Assembly (NCBI GenBank): GCA_035652095.1
Contig: DASREM010000003.1
Coordinates: 1 to 64,000 of the forward strand
Length of the DNA stretch: 64,000 nt
Direction of reading: 5' to 3'
From: DASREM01 sp035652095
GTDB lineage: Bacteria > Acidobacteriota > Terriglobia > Terriglobales > Acidobacteriaceae
A program made the position numbers and the translations under genes. Below the pieces are notes generated by a model. The model saw only the letters and a program-made list of their open reading frames with translations, was not told where the DNA came from and ran no database searches. The first letter of the stretch is position 1. Each line of letters begins with the position of its first letter. Positions 1 to 8,787 of the stretch are shown here, one piece after another.

Positions 1-83
1 TCATGGGAGCGCAGCGGCTGACAGCAATCCTCGTAACTTAATCTCATCGCACCGTCTGAGTGCATCTCCACTAATACCTATAA

Positions 84-626
84 CTAGCCGCGAGCATAGA
101 TAGTGCCACTTATGCGGGCGCGTTTCGTAACAGTCTGATACGCGATAGTTGGGGTAATCACCGGGTGTGGAGCTCCGTTCTTGTGGTCACCGGTCGGGAG
201 GCTCCAGCCGAGAAACGCGGTAAGGATGTAGCCACCATGCTCTTCATTTGCCGAGAGCAATCTGTACTTGACGAGGAATGCAACATCCCCGAATCCATCG
301 CGCGCCGCGGGGTCGTTGTGCACCAGATAAGGAGGCACACTGAAAATAACCTCGACCCGTTCGAGGGGAATCAATTCCAGCCCTTTTCCGCCATCGTAGT
401 TGTTCGTGGTAATCCCCTTGCCGTTGGTTTGCCACAATTGGTCGTAGCGATATTCCTCTTCAAGACGAGGTGTGGTCGTGGCTACGGGCGTGACCCAATG
501 AGGTTGCTCGTCCTTGGTTTTATCCACCCGGGCAAACCAGTTGGCAAAATATCCTTGCTGGGACCACGTCAATGTCGGCACCAAAGACAGCAGTGCGAGC
601 GCAATCAAGCGGCTAGCCTTTTGCAT
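84..626 (-). CDS. Secreted outer-membrane-type protein, probably C-terminally truncated
   Basis: A 180-residue protein with a clear Sec signal peptide (hydrophobic residues 7-20, cleavage near WSQQ). The mature part resembles the N-terminal half of the transporter-like beta-barrel proteins often labelled phenol-degradation meta-pathway proteins: features such as FGDVAFLVKYRLL and GGYILTAFLGWSLPTGDH are typical strand/turn patterns of that group. Members are usually longer, and this one stops soon after the first third to half of the barrel, so it may be a truncated or decayed copy. I could not find a continuation in another frame in the 83 bases left before the window edge. The assignment is from memory of family patterns and is tentative. 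Confidence 0.55.
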   Translation of the reverse strand: MQKASRLIALALLSLVPTLTWSQQGYFANWFARVDKTKDEQPHWVTPVATTTPRLEEEYRYDQLWQTNGKGITTNNYDGGKGLELIPLERVEVIFSVPPYLVHNDPAARDGFGDVAFLVKYRLLSANEEHGGYILTAFLGWSLPTGDHKNGAPHPVITPTIAYQTVTKRARISGTIYARG

Positions 627-697
627 TCAACCTCCAAAGATGAATTGGGTTGAAAGGTGATGATTGTATGGGTAGGTTTGGTGCAATCGCAAATAGC

Positions 698-717
698 ATA
701 TGATTTTATATGATTCT
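698..717. repeat. 10-bp tandem direct repeat upstream of the HTH-Mop gene
   Basis: Two adjacent copies of ATATGATTtT/ATATGATTcT, one helical turn apart, lie about 85 bp upstream of the regulator gene at 801. A C-run follows near 721-728. The spacing suits two half-sites on one DNA face, so it could be an operator for the adjacent regulator. That role is inference. Confidence 0.35.
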
Positions 718-800
718 ACGGCCCCCCCCTTGCTATTTCTAATCGAGAACGCGATTTTGACCTGGGCGATAAGACCTATACCATCCCGGCGGAGAGCCCT

Positions 801-1238
801 ATGAAAAGCAAGTCTTCGCAGCGACAAGACGAACAAGAAGAGTTGTTAAGGCCGCGTGAAGCGGCGCTGCGGCTGAGAATCAGTTTTCCAACCATTAAAC
901 AGTGGATTTACGCGCATAAGATCCGCAGCGTGAAAACGCCGGGCGGCCATCACCGAATCCCGCGAAGCGAGGTGGATCGATTTCTATTCCGGACCCGAGC
1001 AAAAACTGCCCCCGAGCGCCAGGACCTGATCCGCCGGGTCAGCGGACGCAATCAGCTCGTAGGTCGAATCGACCGAGTTCGCATAAGCGGCCTCATGGCG
1101 GAGGTCAGGATCTCTATTGGCGATCAGCAAATTACTTCGATCATCACGTCAAGCTCGGCTCGTGAAATGAACCTCAAGCCGGGCCAGACTGCGGCGGCCC
1201 TTATTAAGGCCACCGAAGTCATGATCTTGCGCGTGTGA
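801..1238 (+). CDS. Helix-turn-helix regulator with C-terminal Mop (molybdate-binding) domain
   Basis: A 145-residue two-domain protein. Residues about 15-63 form a MerR/excisionase-type winged HTH (LRPREAALRLRISFPTIKQW, then KTPGGHHRIPRSEVDRFL). Residues about 75-145 match the Mop/TOBE fold: GRNQLVGRIDRV, then AEVRISIGDQQITSIIT, SSAREMNLKPGQTAAALIKA and TEVMIL. Mop domains bind molybdate or tungstate, so this is likely a Mo-responsive DNA-binding protein, a short alternative to ModE. An SD-like GGAGAG precedes the ATG by about 6 nt. No molybdate transporter or molybdoenzyme gene is nearby, so its targets are probably elsewhere or are its own promoter. Confidence 0.8.
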   Translation: MKSKSSQRQDEQEELLRPREAALRLRISFPTIKQWIYAHKIRSVKTPGGHHRIPRSEVDRFLFRTRAKTAPERQDLIRRVSGRNQLVGRIDRVRISGLMAEVRISIGDQQITSIITSSSAREMNLKPGQTAAALIKATEVMILRV

Positions 1239-1330
1239 CGGAAATGTGAGAGCGCCGCATGCCGGGTTGTCGAGGATCTGGTATGTCACAGGGTTAAGTT
1301 GCTATAATTCGCTGGAGGGTGATCTTCTCA

Positions 1331-1654
1331 ATGACACGTTCAGAGGACTTGCGTCACCGGCATCGGGGCTGGTATGTCCTCGTCGTTATAGTGGCGATCT
1401 GCGGGCTGACCTTTAGCTTAGCGACCCGCACCTTCCGGCTGACGATCACTCACGGAGTCACGGCCGAGGGTGGTAATTCGCAAGCCATGCGACAGCACCT
1501 CGATCGTGATGCTGCTCCCCCTGTGCCTCCGGTTCCAGTTCTGAGTACTCTGCATGCTCCGGTGTTCTATCCGCGCTTCGCGCCAGCGGGTCCCCCAATA
1601 CCCAGCGTTCTTTTCGACGAGAGTTTGTCCAATCGTCCGCCTCCTTCCTGCTAG
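1331..1654 (+). CDS. Small single-pass membrane protein, function unknown
   Basis: A 107-residue protein with one N-terminal transmembrane segment (about residues 14-32, YVLVVIVAICGLTFSLA) and a proline-rich C-terminal half (APPVPPVPV and PSNRPPP-like stretches). I place the start at the ATG at 1331 because GGAGGG at 1314-1319 sits at a normal distance from it. A GTG at 1319 would overlap that SD. I recognise no domain. Proline-rich tails of this kind are common in small envelope proteins, but no function follows from that. Confidence 0.55.
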   Translation: MTRSEDLRHRHRGWYVLVVIVAICGLTFSLATRTFRLTITHGVTAEGGNSQAMRQHLDRDAAPPVPPVPVLSTLHAPVFYPRFAPAGPPIPSVLFDESLSNRPPPSC

Positions 1655-1844
1655 TCGTTTCATTCCATTGTTGCAGCTAACCAAGATCACGAACTCCACT
1701 TTGGTCATTGACTGAAGCGAAACCGCTCCAATGCGTGTTAGCGGGCGCGGGGTGAGTTCAAATTGGGCCGGTTGAGACCAGGAAGAAGCGAGATTTCGAC
1801 TTCGCGCTTTCCGCACAAACCGGGTGGCCTTCCTGGAGGTGGCT

Positions 1845-2252
1845 ATGAAGAAGATGCTGATGGTGTCAGGTCTCATTTTGAGCGCCCTGCTCGTCTATTT
1901 GCATGCCGCGCCAAAGAGAGAACCAAAAAATCAATATCAGACGGCCACGGTCGTCAGCGTCGATAAACACATATCCGATTCAAACTACCTCGGCAGCCCA
2001 AGCGACGCCCCTTTGCAAACGGAAGACTACAGCTATGACATCAGCATTCGTTTGCAATGCAACATCTACATCGGTCGCTACGAATCAGCGACGGATTATT
2101 TGCCTTCGGTCTTTTCACCCAAACACCTGGTAGACGTGCGACTGCAAAAACACCTTATGTACGTCAGTCTGCCCGAGAGTGATCGAGAGGTGAAGATGGG
2201 CATTGTTGGGCACAGGCGAGTCAAGGAAGTAGGCTGTGCGGCCAATACCTGA
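1845..2252 (+). CDS. Small secreted protein, function unknown
   Basis: A 135-residue protein beginning MKKMLMVSGLILSALLVYLH, a signal peptide or N-terminal anchor. GGAGGT at 1835-1840 is close to the ATG, which decides against the upstream in-frame ATG at 1824. The mature part has alternating hydrophobic residues suggestive of a small beta domain (YDISIRLQCNIYIGRYES, then LVDVRLQKHLMYVSLPES) and ends with a lone Cys. I do not recognise the family. It precedes the efflux operon by 94 bp on the same strand, and whether it is co-transcribed is unclear. Confidence 0.6.
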   Translation: MKKMLMVSGLILSALLVYLHAAPKREPKNQYQTATVVSVDKHISDSNYLGSPSDAPLQTEDYSYDISIRLQCNIYIGRYESATDYLPSVFSPKHLVDVRLQKHLMYVSLPESDREVKMGIVGHRRVKEVGCAANT

Positions 2253-2346
2253 CCTCGGAACGGGACCATGCCAGAACGGACCGGCACAGTCCCGGACCAG
2301 AGGACCGAAATTTGACGAGAGACTCCAAACACAAAGGGTTGAATTG

Positions 2347-3639
2347 ATGAATCGTCGGCAGAAGTTTCTGAGCATTGCGGTAGTCGCAGCGGCGTTGTGC
2401 CTAGTGGAGCTGCTGCGACTTCCGGCGAAAACGGCCAAAGCCGAACCACACGAAGACGCTTTGCTTCGGCCAGTTGCGGTCGTTCTGGCCAAGCGCAGAC
2501 CGGTTGTGAACTCGCTTACTGTTTCAGGCGCGTTTCGTCCGTACCAGCAAGTGGATGTTCACGCCAAGGTGGCGGGTTTCATCCGAAAGATTTACGTGGA
2601 TGTCGGGGACCATGTGAAGGCGGGACAGGTACTGGCAGTCCTGGAGGTCCCCGAATTAAGCGCGCAGGTCGCAGGAGCGAAGGCCGACATACAACGTTAC
2701 CAGGACGCAGTTCGTCGTTCCGAAAGCGAGATTCAGCGGGCCGATTCCACCCACGCTGCTTACCACGCTGCTTATACCCGGTTGAAAGAGGCTTCGAGAT
2801 CACGCCCCGGCTTGATTGCAGAGCAAGAACTGGACGATTCCATGGCTAAAGACAAAGAAACCGAGGCTCAGACGGAAAGCGCTCGGGCGGCGCTGGCCGA
2901 ATCGCAGAGCCAGCTGGCGGTAGCTCGGGCCGACCTCGACCGGTTGTCGGCTCTCGAAGCATATTCCCACATCACGGCCCCGTTCGCTGGGGTAGTAACG
3001 GAACGTTATGCCGATACCGGCGCTTTGATTCAGGCAGGCACGTCTTCGAGTACACAATCGATGCCAGTGGTGCAGTTAGCAGAGTGGACCAGGCTGCGCC
3101 TGGTCGTGCCGGTGCCCGAGTCCGCCGTACCGCAGATTCATCTCGGTTCGATTGTGCAAGTGCGCGTCGGAGCGCTGAACCGGAGTTTTGAAGGCCGCGT
3201 CGCCCGGTTCAGTGATGCTCTCAATTCGCAGACCCGTACCATGGAAACCGAGATCGATGTGGAAAACTCCGACGGCACTCTCAAGGATGGCATGTACGCC
3301 GAGGCCAAGATCATCCTGAAACAGCAAAACGATGCGCTCACGATTCCGATTCAAGCTCTGGAGCGAAACAGTTCGGGCGGCGCTGTTTTGGTCGTGGGTG
3401 CCGACGGACGCGTGGAAGAGCGGCCGGTGAAGTTGGGAGCCGAGTCTAGCGATCGAGTCGAAATACTGGCTGGCCTAGCGGAGGGCGACCAAGTGGTCAT
3501 CGGCAATCTTGGTGAACTGCGTGCCGGAGAAAAGGTACGGCCTAAACCCGTCGAGGAGAATGCCGGGGAAGCAGGAGGGGCTCTGCAATGTCCGGTTTTG
3601 CCATCCGCTATCCCTTCTTCATCGTTGTCCTCTGCTTGA
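2347..3639 (+). CDS. RND efflux periplasmic adaptor (membrane fusion protein)
   Basis: A 430-residue HlyD/AcrA-family adaptor linking the inner-membrane pump to the outer-membrane channel. It has an N-terminal signal anchor, a first lipoyl half (VDVHAKVAGFIRKIYVDVGD, then VKAGQVLAVLE), a long alpha-hairpin region (about 85-195), the second lipoyl half (ITAPFAGVVTERYADTGALI), a beta-barrel and a membrane-proximal domain (VEERPVKLGAESSDRVEILA). The ATG at 2347 fits the signal anchor; an upstream in-frame ATG at 2236 would add about 37 residues of low-complexity sequence. The last 17 codons overlap the pump gene, so the C-terminal tail is only a second-frame reading of that gene's start. It is the first gene of a three-gene efflux operon. 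Confidence 0.93.
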   Translation: MNRRQKFLSIAVVAAALCLVELLRLPAKTAKAEPHEDALLRPVAVVLAKRRPVVNSLTVSGAFRPYQQVDVHAKVAGFIRKIYVDVGDHVKAGQVLAVLEVPELSAQVAGAKADIQRYQDAVRRSESEIQRADSTHAAYHAAYTRLKEASRSRPGLIAEQELDDSMAKDKETEAQTESARAALAESQSQLAVARADLDRLSALEAYSHITAPFAGVVTERYADTGALIQAGTSSSTQSMPVVQLAEWTRLRLVVPVPESAVPQIHLGSIVQVRVGALNRSFEGRVARFSDALNSQTRTMETEIDVENSDGTLKDGMYAEAKIILKQQNDALTIPIQALERNSSGGAVLVVGADGRVEERPVKLGAESSDRVEILAGLAEGDQVVIGNLGELRAGEKVRPKPVEENAGEAGGALQCPVLPSAIPSSSLSSA

Positions 3640-6600
3640 TGGTGGCAATCGTGGGCACGGTGACGCTTGTACGTATGCCGGTCGATTTGTTTCCCACGAT
3701 CAACATCCCGGTGGTGGTGGTGGCAACGTTCTACTCGGGGATGCCTCCCCAGCAGATCGAAACCAACATTACCAATCCGTTTGAACGATTCTTCACGCTG
3801 GGGAGCGGCATCGATCATATCGAATCGCGTTCGCTGCCAGGCGTGAGCCTGATCAAGATCTATTTCCAGCCGGGGACCAACGCTGACTCCGATCTAAGCA
3901 TTATTTCCAACTTGGCGATGGCTGACCTGCGAAGGCTCCCGCCCGGTACCCTACCTCCGGTAGTCCTCAAGTTCGACGCCTCGAGTTTGCCCGTCTGTTT
4001 GATCACGCTCAAAGGCCAGGGTCTGAACGAAACCGCGCTGCGTGATCTTGGCCAGTACACCGTGCGCAACCAGATCGCCAGCGTTCCGGGGGCATCGGTG
4101 CCGCAGCCGTTTGGCGGACGATATCGCCAGATCATGGTGTACGTCGATCCGCTGAAGCTGGGTGCGCACGAACTATCGGTGATGGACGTTGTCCGCACGG
4201 TGAACGATAGCAATTTGATCCTGCCCGCAGGCGACGTGAAGATCGGTCCGATCGACTACAACCTCTACACGAATAGCCAAGTGCCCTCCGCGGAGCAGAT
4301 CAATGACATGCCCATCAAGACCGTCGGGCAGGCGTCGGTGCTGGTGGGGGACATAGGACGAGCAAAAGACGCGCAGCAAATTCAAACCAACATTGTGCGT
4401 GTGGATGGGCAGCGATCGGTGTACCTCCCGATCCTGAAACAGGGTGGCGACAGCAACACGATTGCGGTGGTCAATGGAATTCGCGATGCGCTCTCGCACC
4501 TCGTCGACATTCCAAAACAACTGGTGGCCAAGGTTGTGTTCGATCAATCAGCCTTTGTGAAAGCGGCAATCGAAAATCTGGTTCACGAAGGAGCAATCGG
4601 CCTGGTGTTAACTGGCCTGATGGTGCTTCTGTTCCTGGGAAGCATACGTGCCACAATCGCAGTTTTTCTTTCGATTCCGCTCTCTGCTTTGGCGGCTTTT
4701 ATGGCCATCAGCGCGGGTGGTGGGTCGGTGAATACGATGGTGCTAGGCGGGCTGGCGTTGGCGTTTTCCCGCCTGATCGACAACTCCGTGGTGGTGCTGG
4801 AAAACATCTTCCGTCACCTTGAGATGGGCGAAGCTCCGGAGATTGCTGCGGAAAAAGGCGGCCAGGAAGTCTCGCTCGCGGTTCTTGCGGCCACGTTGAC
4901 TACAGCCATCGTGTTCTTCCCCGTAGTTTTTTTGTATGGCGTTAGCCGCTTCTTGTTTGTGGCGCTGGCTATGGCAGTGGTCCTTTCTCTCATGGCTTCC
5001 TACGTGGTCGCCATGACTGTGGTGCCGCTGTTCTGCGCCAAACTCGTCAAAAAGCATCAGGCAGACGAAGAGGTCGGGCAAGGGTCCATCCGTGCCCGGT
5101 TCGGCGTAATTGCCACGAGATTCAATTTCTACTTCGAACGAATGCTGGGAAAGTACGACCGATCTTTAGCCGCCGCGCTCCTCCGGCCCGTGGGGACCGT
5201 GGTCGGCCTGGCCGGTGTTTCCGTGCTCTGCTTGTCGATGTACCCGTTGCTTGGGGTGGCTTTCTTTCCGCGCACGGATCCGGGTCAATTTGTCATTAAC
5301 TTCAAAGCTCCCTCAGGAACACGCATCGAACTCTCGGAGCAATACGCCAAGCAAGTAGAAGATACGGTGCGCAAGATCGTCCCCGACAATGAACTGGCGA
5401 TGATTGTCTCCAATATTGGGATCACAACCGACTTTTCTGCGATCTACACACCAAACTCGGCGCCACACACGGGTTTCGTCCAAGTGAGCCTAAAAGATGG
5501 ACACAAGATCGGCAGTTACGAATACATGCGGCGGGTACGAGAACGGCTACGCGAGGACTTGCCGCAGTTGTCCACCTACTTCCAGTCCGGTGGGCTTGTG
5601 GACTCTGTATTGAACATGGGCATGCCTGCACCGATCGATGTCGAAGTCAGCGGCAGCAGCTTGAAAGAGAGCTATGCCGTTGCGTCTCAGCTCGCTTCGC
5701 AGGTCCGTGGATTGTCAAAGGTTAGTGATGTCCTGGTCCCACAAGACATTGACTATCCCGCGCTGCAACTCGACATTGACCGGGAAAAAGCCAGCCTGGT
5801 CGGCCTTTCTCAAAAAGAAGTTGTGGACAACGTGATTACTGCCCTCACTTCAAATGGCATGATCGCACCCAACTACTGGGTTGATCCAAAGAGCGGGAAT
5901 CCTTACATGCTGACCGTGCAATACCCGGAAGACGCGGTGAAAACCTTGGAAGACCTAAAACAGATTCCGGTCCGCGCGACTGGGAGCAAAGAAACCACTA
6001 CGCTCGACACGGTAGTCAACGTCAAGACGATTCCCACGCCCACCGAGGTTGATCACTACCAGCTATTCCGAGTCATCGACGTATACGTGTCGCCCAAAAC
6101 AGAAGACCTGGGGCGGGTCAGCGCCCAGATCGACAAAATTATCGCGAATACGAAGCTGCCAGAAGGCGTGCGCGTCAACCTGCGCGGGTCAGTGCAGAAC
6201 ATGAGATTGTCATTCAAGAGCTTTGGTATAGGGCTGATTCTGGCAATTGTCCTGGTCTACCTGATCCTGGTAGCCCAGTTCGCCTCGTTTCTCGATCCTT
6301 TCATCATTCTGCTGGCGGTGCCCCCTGGTCTCGCGGGTGTACTGGTGTTTTTGCTCGTAACCGGAACCACGCTGAACGTCATGTCACTGATGGGCGTGGT
6401 CATGATGGTGGGAATTGTCGTGTCGAACAGCATTCTAATCGTCGAATTCACGCGGCAGATACGTCGCGACGGCACTCCGCTCAGGGAAGCCGTAGCGCTG
6501 GCATCTCGTCAGCGGTTGCGGCCCGTGCTGATGACGTCACTGGCAACGTTGCTGGGCTTGATCCCCATGGCGCTGGCGCTTGGTACTGGAAGTGAAGCCT

Positions 6601-6731
6601 ATGCACCGCTGGCCCGCGCAATTATTGGCGGGCTCCTGGTGTCGGTGGTGGTGACGGTCTACCTGGTTCCCGCCGCCTATCTTTGGTTTCACCGAGGTGA
6701 AGAACAGCCTTTGCAGGAGGTGTCGGCATGA
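3588..6731 (+). CDS. RND multidrug efflux transporter, inner-membrane pump
   Basis: A 1047-residue AcrB/HAE1-type proton-driven pump, full length for the family. The N-terminal helix (FAIRYPFFIVVLCLMVAIVG) is followed by the first porter half, six TM helices (about 340-530), the second porter half and the last six TM helices (about 855-1035). The TM4 relay motif reads RLIDNSVVVLENI, with Asp-Asn where AcrB has Asp-Asp. The TM10 position that is Lys940 in AcrB reads Ser in GIVVSNSILIVEF. These variants occur in other RND subgroups, but the proton relay is not the AcrB one. An AGGAGG-like SD lies inside the adaptor gene's 3' end. The stop overlaps the next start as ATGA. Confidence 0.95.
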   Translation: MSGFAIRYPFFIVVLCLMVAIVGTVTLVRMPVDLFPTINIPVVVVATFYSGMPPQQIETNITNPFERFFTLGSGIDHIESRSLPGVSLIKIYFQPGTNADSDLSIISNLAMADLRRLPPGTLPPVVLKFDASSLPVCLITLKGQGLNETALRDLGQYTVRNQIASVPGASVPQPFGGRYRQIMVYVDPLKLGAHELSVMDVVRTVNDSNLILPAGDVKIGPIDYNLYTNSQVPSAEQINDMPIKTVGQASVLVGDIGRAKDAQQIQTNIVRVDGQRSVYLPILKQGGDSNTIAVVNGIRDALSHLVDIPKQLVAKVVFDQSAFVKAAIENLVHEGAIGLVLTGLMVLLFLGSIRATIAVFLSIPLSALAAFMAISAGGGSVNTMVLGGLALAFSRLIDNSVVVLENIFRHLEMGEAPEIAAEKGGQEVSLAVLAATLTTAIVFFPVVFLYGVSRFLFVALAMAVVLSLMASYVVAMTVVPLFCAKLVKKHQADEEVGQGSIRARFGVIATRFNFYFERMLGKYDRSLAAALLRPVGTVVGLAGVSVLCLSMYPLLGVAFFPRTDPGQFVINFKAPSGTRIELSEQYAKQVEDTVRKIVPDNELAMIVSNIGITTDFSAIYTPNSAPHTGFVQVSLKDGHKIGSYEYMRRVRERLREDLPQLSTYFQSGGLVDSVLNMGMPAPIDVEVSGSSLKESYAVASQLASQVRGLSKVSDVLVPQDIDYPALQLDIDREKASLVGLSQKEVVDNVITALTSNGMIAPNYWVDPKSGNPYMLTVQYPEDAVKTLEDLKQIPVRATGSKETTTLDTVVNVKTIPTPTEVDHYQLFRVIDVYVSPKTEDLGRVSAQIDKIIANTKLPEGVRVNLRGSVQNMRLSFKSFGIGLILAIVLVYLILVAQFASFLDPFIILLAVPPGLAGVLVFLLVTGTTLNVMSLMGVVMMVGIVVSNSILIVEFTRQIRRDGTPLREAVALASRQRLRPVLMTSLATLLGLIPMALALGTGSEAYAPLARAIIGGLLVSVVVTVYLVPAAYLWFHRGEEQPLQEVSA

Positions 6732-8128
6732 GTAATCCAGTCCCGAAGCTGGCGCCCTTGATTTTTTTGTCTCTGACGTGCCTTGGTCAGTCGACATTGA
6801 CACTGCAGAACCCGGCCGACTCTCCCGCCGGTGCGTTGGCGAGTTCGCAAAACGAGAGCCATCAATCGCGGCCCGCCCGTAACCTCACCGGTCAACAAAG
6901 CGCACACGTCGCGGTTCAACTTTCAATCAAGGATGCAGAAGCCATCGCGCTCAAAAAGAATCCTGCCATCTCAGTCGCCCGGCTGAATGCGTTGGCTTCG
7001 CAGCAAGTGACACGGGAAGCGCGTTCCGCGTTGTGGCCGCAAGCCAATGCCGACCTGACGGCGGTTGATGCGCGCGACAACAGCCGCATCACCGCAGGGA
7101 CCTTGAACAATCCGATCATCTACACGAGAGCCGCCGGAGGCGGATCGATAAGCCAGCTGATCACAGATTTTGGGCATACAGCCAACCTCGTTGCGAGCGC
7201 GCGCCTTCAGGCCAAGGCAGACGAGCAGAATGCGGTGGCGACCAAAGAAGACGTGCTGGTCGCCACGGACCAGGCTTTCTATAACGCGCTTCAAACCCAC
7301 GCCGTTCTCAGGGTAGCGGAGCAAACCGTGGCCTCGCGGCAATTGCTTGCCGACCAGGTATCCGCATTGGCTAAGAGCAAGCTTAAATCAGATCTGGACT
7401 TGAGCTTTGCCAACGTCAACCTTGCTCAGGCCAAGCTCCTTTACCTGGACGCATTGAACAACGACAAATCCGCTATGGCAAGCCTTTCGGCAATTCTTGG
7501 TTACGCGACGCTCGAGAATTTCGAATTAGTGAACGACACTGAGCCGTTGACTCCTCCTCCAGCGAACGTGGAGCAGCTCATCGCCGACGCCCTCTCCAAG
7601 CGTCCCGAAATCCTGGCTCTTGAGTTTCAGTCGGAGTCTGCCGACAAGTTACACCGAGCGGACCGCGACCAGATGTTCCCGACAATCAGCGCTCTGGCTG
7701 CATATGGCGATTCTCCGATTCGAGACGATCGTGTCTACGGTCCGTATGGAGCAGTTGGGGTGAATGTCCAGATTCCAGTCTTCAACGGATTTCTCTTTTC
7801 TGCCAAGTCGCGCGAAACCGACTTGCGAGCGCAGTCTACCCGGCAACGCCTGACGGACTTACGCAACCGCATCTCGCGCGATGTTCGGACAAGTTGGCTC
7901 ACCGCCAACACGGCATTCGATCGCGTAAGTGTAAGCGAGCAGTTGCTGGCACAGGCCAACTTAGCTCTCGACCTGGCGCAGACACGCTACAAACTCGGCC
8001 TTAGTTCGATTGTTGAATTAAGCCAGGCCCAGCTTCAGCAAACACAAGCCGAGATCGGAAGCGCCCAGGCTGGATATGCCTATCGCCTCGCCCTGTCAGT
8101 GTTGCGCTACCAAACCACCGGCCTCTGA
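6728..8128 (+). CDS. TolC-family outer-membrane efflux protein
   Basis: A 466-residue outer-membrane factor completing the tripartite efflux system. It has an N-terminal signal region, a low-complexity linker and two outer-membrane-efflux repeats: about 60-255 (LSIKDAEAIALKKNPAISVA, then GGGSISQLITDFGHTANLVA) and 275-460 (VGVNVQIPVFNGFLFSA, then ALDLAQTRYKLGLSSIVELS). These are the characteristic tandem alpha-barrel/beta-strand halves. Its ATG overlaps the pump stop codon (ATGA at 6728-6731), so translation is coupled. Substrate specificity cannot be read from sequence. Confidence 0.94.
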   Translation: MSNPVPKLAPLIFLSLTCLGQSTLTLQNPADSPAGALASSQNESHQSRPARNLTGQQSAHVAVQLSIKDAEAIALKKNPAISVARLNALASQQVTREARSALWPQANADLTAVDARDNSRITAGTLNNPIIYTRAAGGGSISQLITDFGHTANLVASARLQAKADEQNAVATKEDVLVATDQAFYNALQTHAVLRVAEQTVASRQLLADQVSALAKSKLKSDLDLSFANVNLAQAKLLYLDALNNDKSAMASLSAILGYATLENFELVNDTEPLTPPPANVEQLIADALSKRPEILALEFQSESADKLHRADRDQMFPTISALAAYGDSPIRDDRVYGPYGAVGVNVQIPVFNGFLFSAKSRETDLRAQSTRQRLTDLRNRISRDVRTSWLTANTAFDRVSVSEQLLAQANLALDLAQTRYKLGLSSIVELSQAQLQQTQAEIGSAQAGYAYRLALSVLRYQTTGL

Positions 8129-8228
8129 GGCAGGGGACTAAGGAAGAGCTGGGGGAGGTTATGGTTGCGTCCTTCTATTTCTAACAGGGGGGCGTGTGTC
8201 GAGGAGGCGCTTGGGGCCATAGCGGTAC

Positions 8229-8260
8229 AAAATAAAAACGGCAGGGCCGACCCCCTGCCG
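8229..8260 (-). terminator. Intrinsic terminator of the HU gene
   Basis: On the minus strand an 8-bp stem (CGGCAGGG at 8239-8246 paired with CCCTGCCG at 8253-8260, 6-nt loop) is followed by TTTTTATTTT. It lies 24 bp past the HU stop codon and may also stop read-through from the efflux operon. Confidence 0.85.
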
Positions 8261-8284
8261 CATCACTGTTGCTTACCTTAGCCC

Positions 8285-8563
8285 CTATTTACGATTGACT
8301 GCTTTCTTCAGTTCTGCCCCTGCGGAGAACTTAGCTACCTTGCGGGCTGCGATCTTTAGTGTCGCTCCCGTCTGCGGATTGCGTCCGTTCCGTGCCTTCC
8401 TCTGCGATACCGAGAAAGTGCCGAAACCGATCAACGCTACCCGATCCCCCTTACGCAGAGCAGAAGTAATGCTATCCACCGTTGTGTCGATAGCGGTTGC
8501 GGCCTGCGTCTTGCTGATGCCCGCGCCGGCTGCGATCCGGTCGATTAAATCGGCTTTATTCAT
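8285..8563 (-). CDS. HU/IHF-family nucleoid protein
   Basis: A 92-residue DNA-binding protein, full length for HU. It starts [20 protein letters not shown] and carries the core [20 protein letters not shown] with the beta-arm signature [20 protein letters not shown]. It acts as a homodimer that bends and compacts DNA. It is a single-gene transcript: a terminator follows, and a plausible promoter precedes on the minus strand. Whether it is the main HU or a paralogue cannot be told from the window. Confidence 0.96.
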   Translation of the reverse strand: MNKADLIDRIAAGAGISKTQAATAIDTTVDSITSALRKGDRVALIGFGTFSVSQRKARNGRNPQTGATLKIAARKVAKFSAGAELKKAVNRK

Positions 8564-8641
8564 CTTCTCTCCTGGCAGGTTTTATTGGATCCCAGCCTGG
8601 AGGGGGAGGAACACCGGCTGAGTTGAAAACCTGGTGGCGTT

Positions 8642-8671
8642 AATTAAGCAGCCAGTCAGGAACAAAGTCAA
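8642..8671 (-). promoter_or_regulatory. Putative sigma-70-type promoter of the HU gene
   Basis: Read on the minus strand, TTGACT (8666-8671) and TTAATT (8642-8647) are separated by 18 bp, about 80 bp before the HU start codon. The -10 match is moderate. Confidence 0.4.
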
Positions 8672-8718
8672 CTGTGAAAATCCGCGCCAGATGCCTTGTT
8701 TGACACTACCACCTTCGT

Positions 8719-8730
8719 GTTAGGCCTAAC
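8719..8730. repeat. Perfect 12-bp palindrome GTTAGGCCTAAC
   Basis: A perfect palindrome between the HU promoter region and the isocitrate lyase terminator, about 50 bp upstream of the putative HU -35. It could be an operator; no repressor is identified. Confidence 0.3.
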
Positions 8731-8735
8731 GATTA

Positions 8736-8773
8736 GAAAAAAGAAGCCGCCGCGCTGAGCAGTGCGCGGCGGC
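8736..8773 (-). terminator. Intrinsic terminator of the glyoxylate-bypass operon
   Basis: A 10-bp GC-rich stem (GCCGCCGCGC at 8746-8755, GCGCGGCGGC at 8764-8773, 8-nt loop). On the minus strand it is followed by TTCTTTTTTC. It starts 14 bp past the isocitrate lyase stop. Confidence 0.85.
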
Positions 8774-8787
8774 GGTAGGGAGAGAAT

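Noticed and set aside
1303..1308. Perfect TATAAT before the small membrane protein gene
   Set aside because: Transcription would start about 1315, on top of the SD at 1314-1319, and there is no good -35 box.
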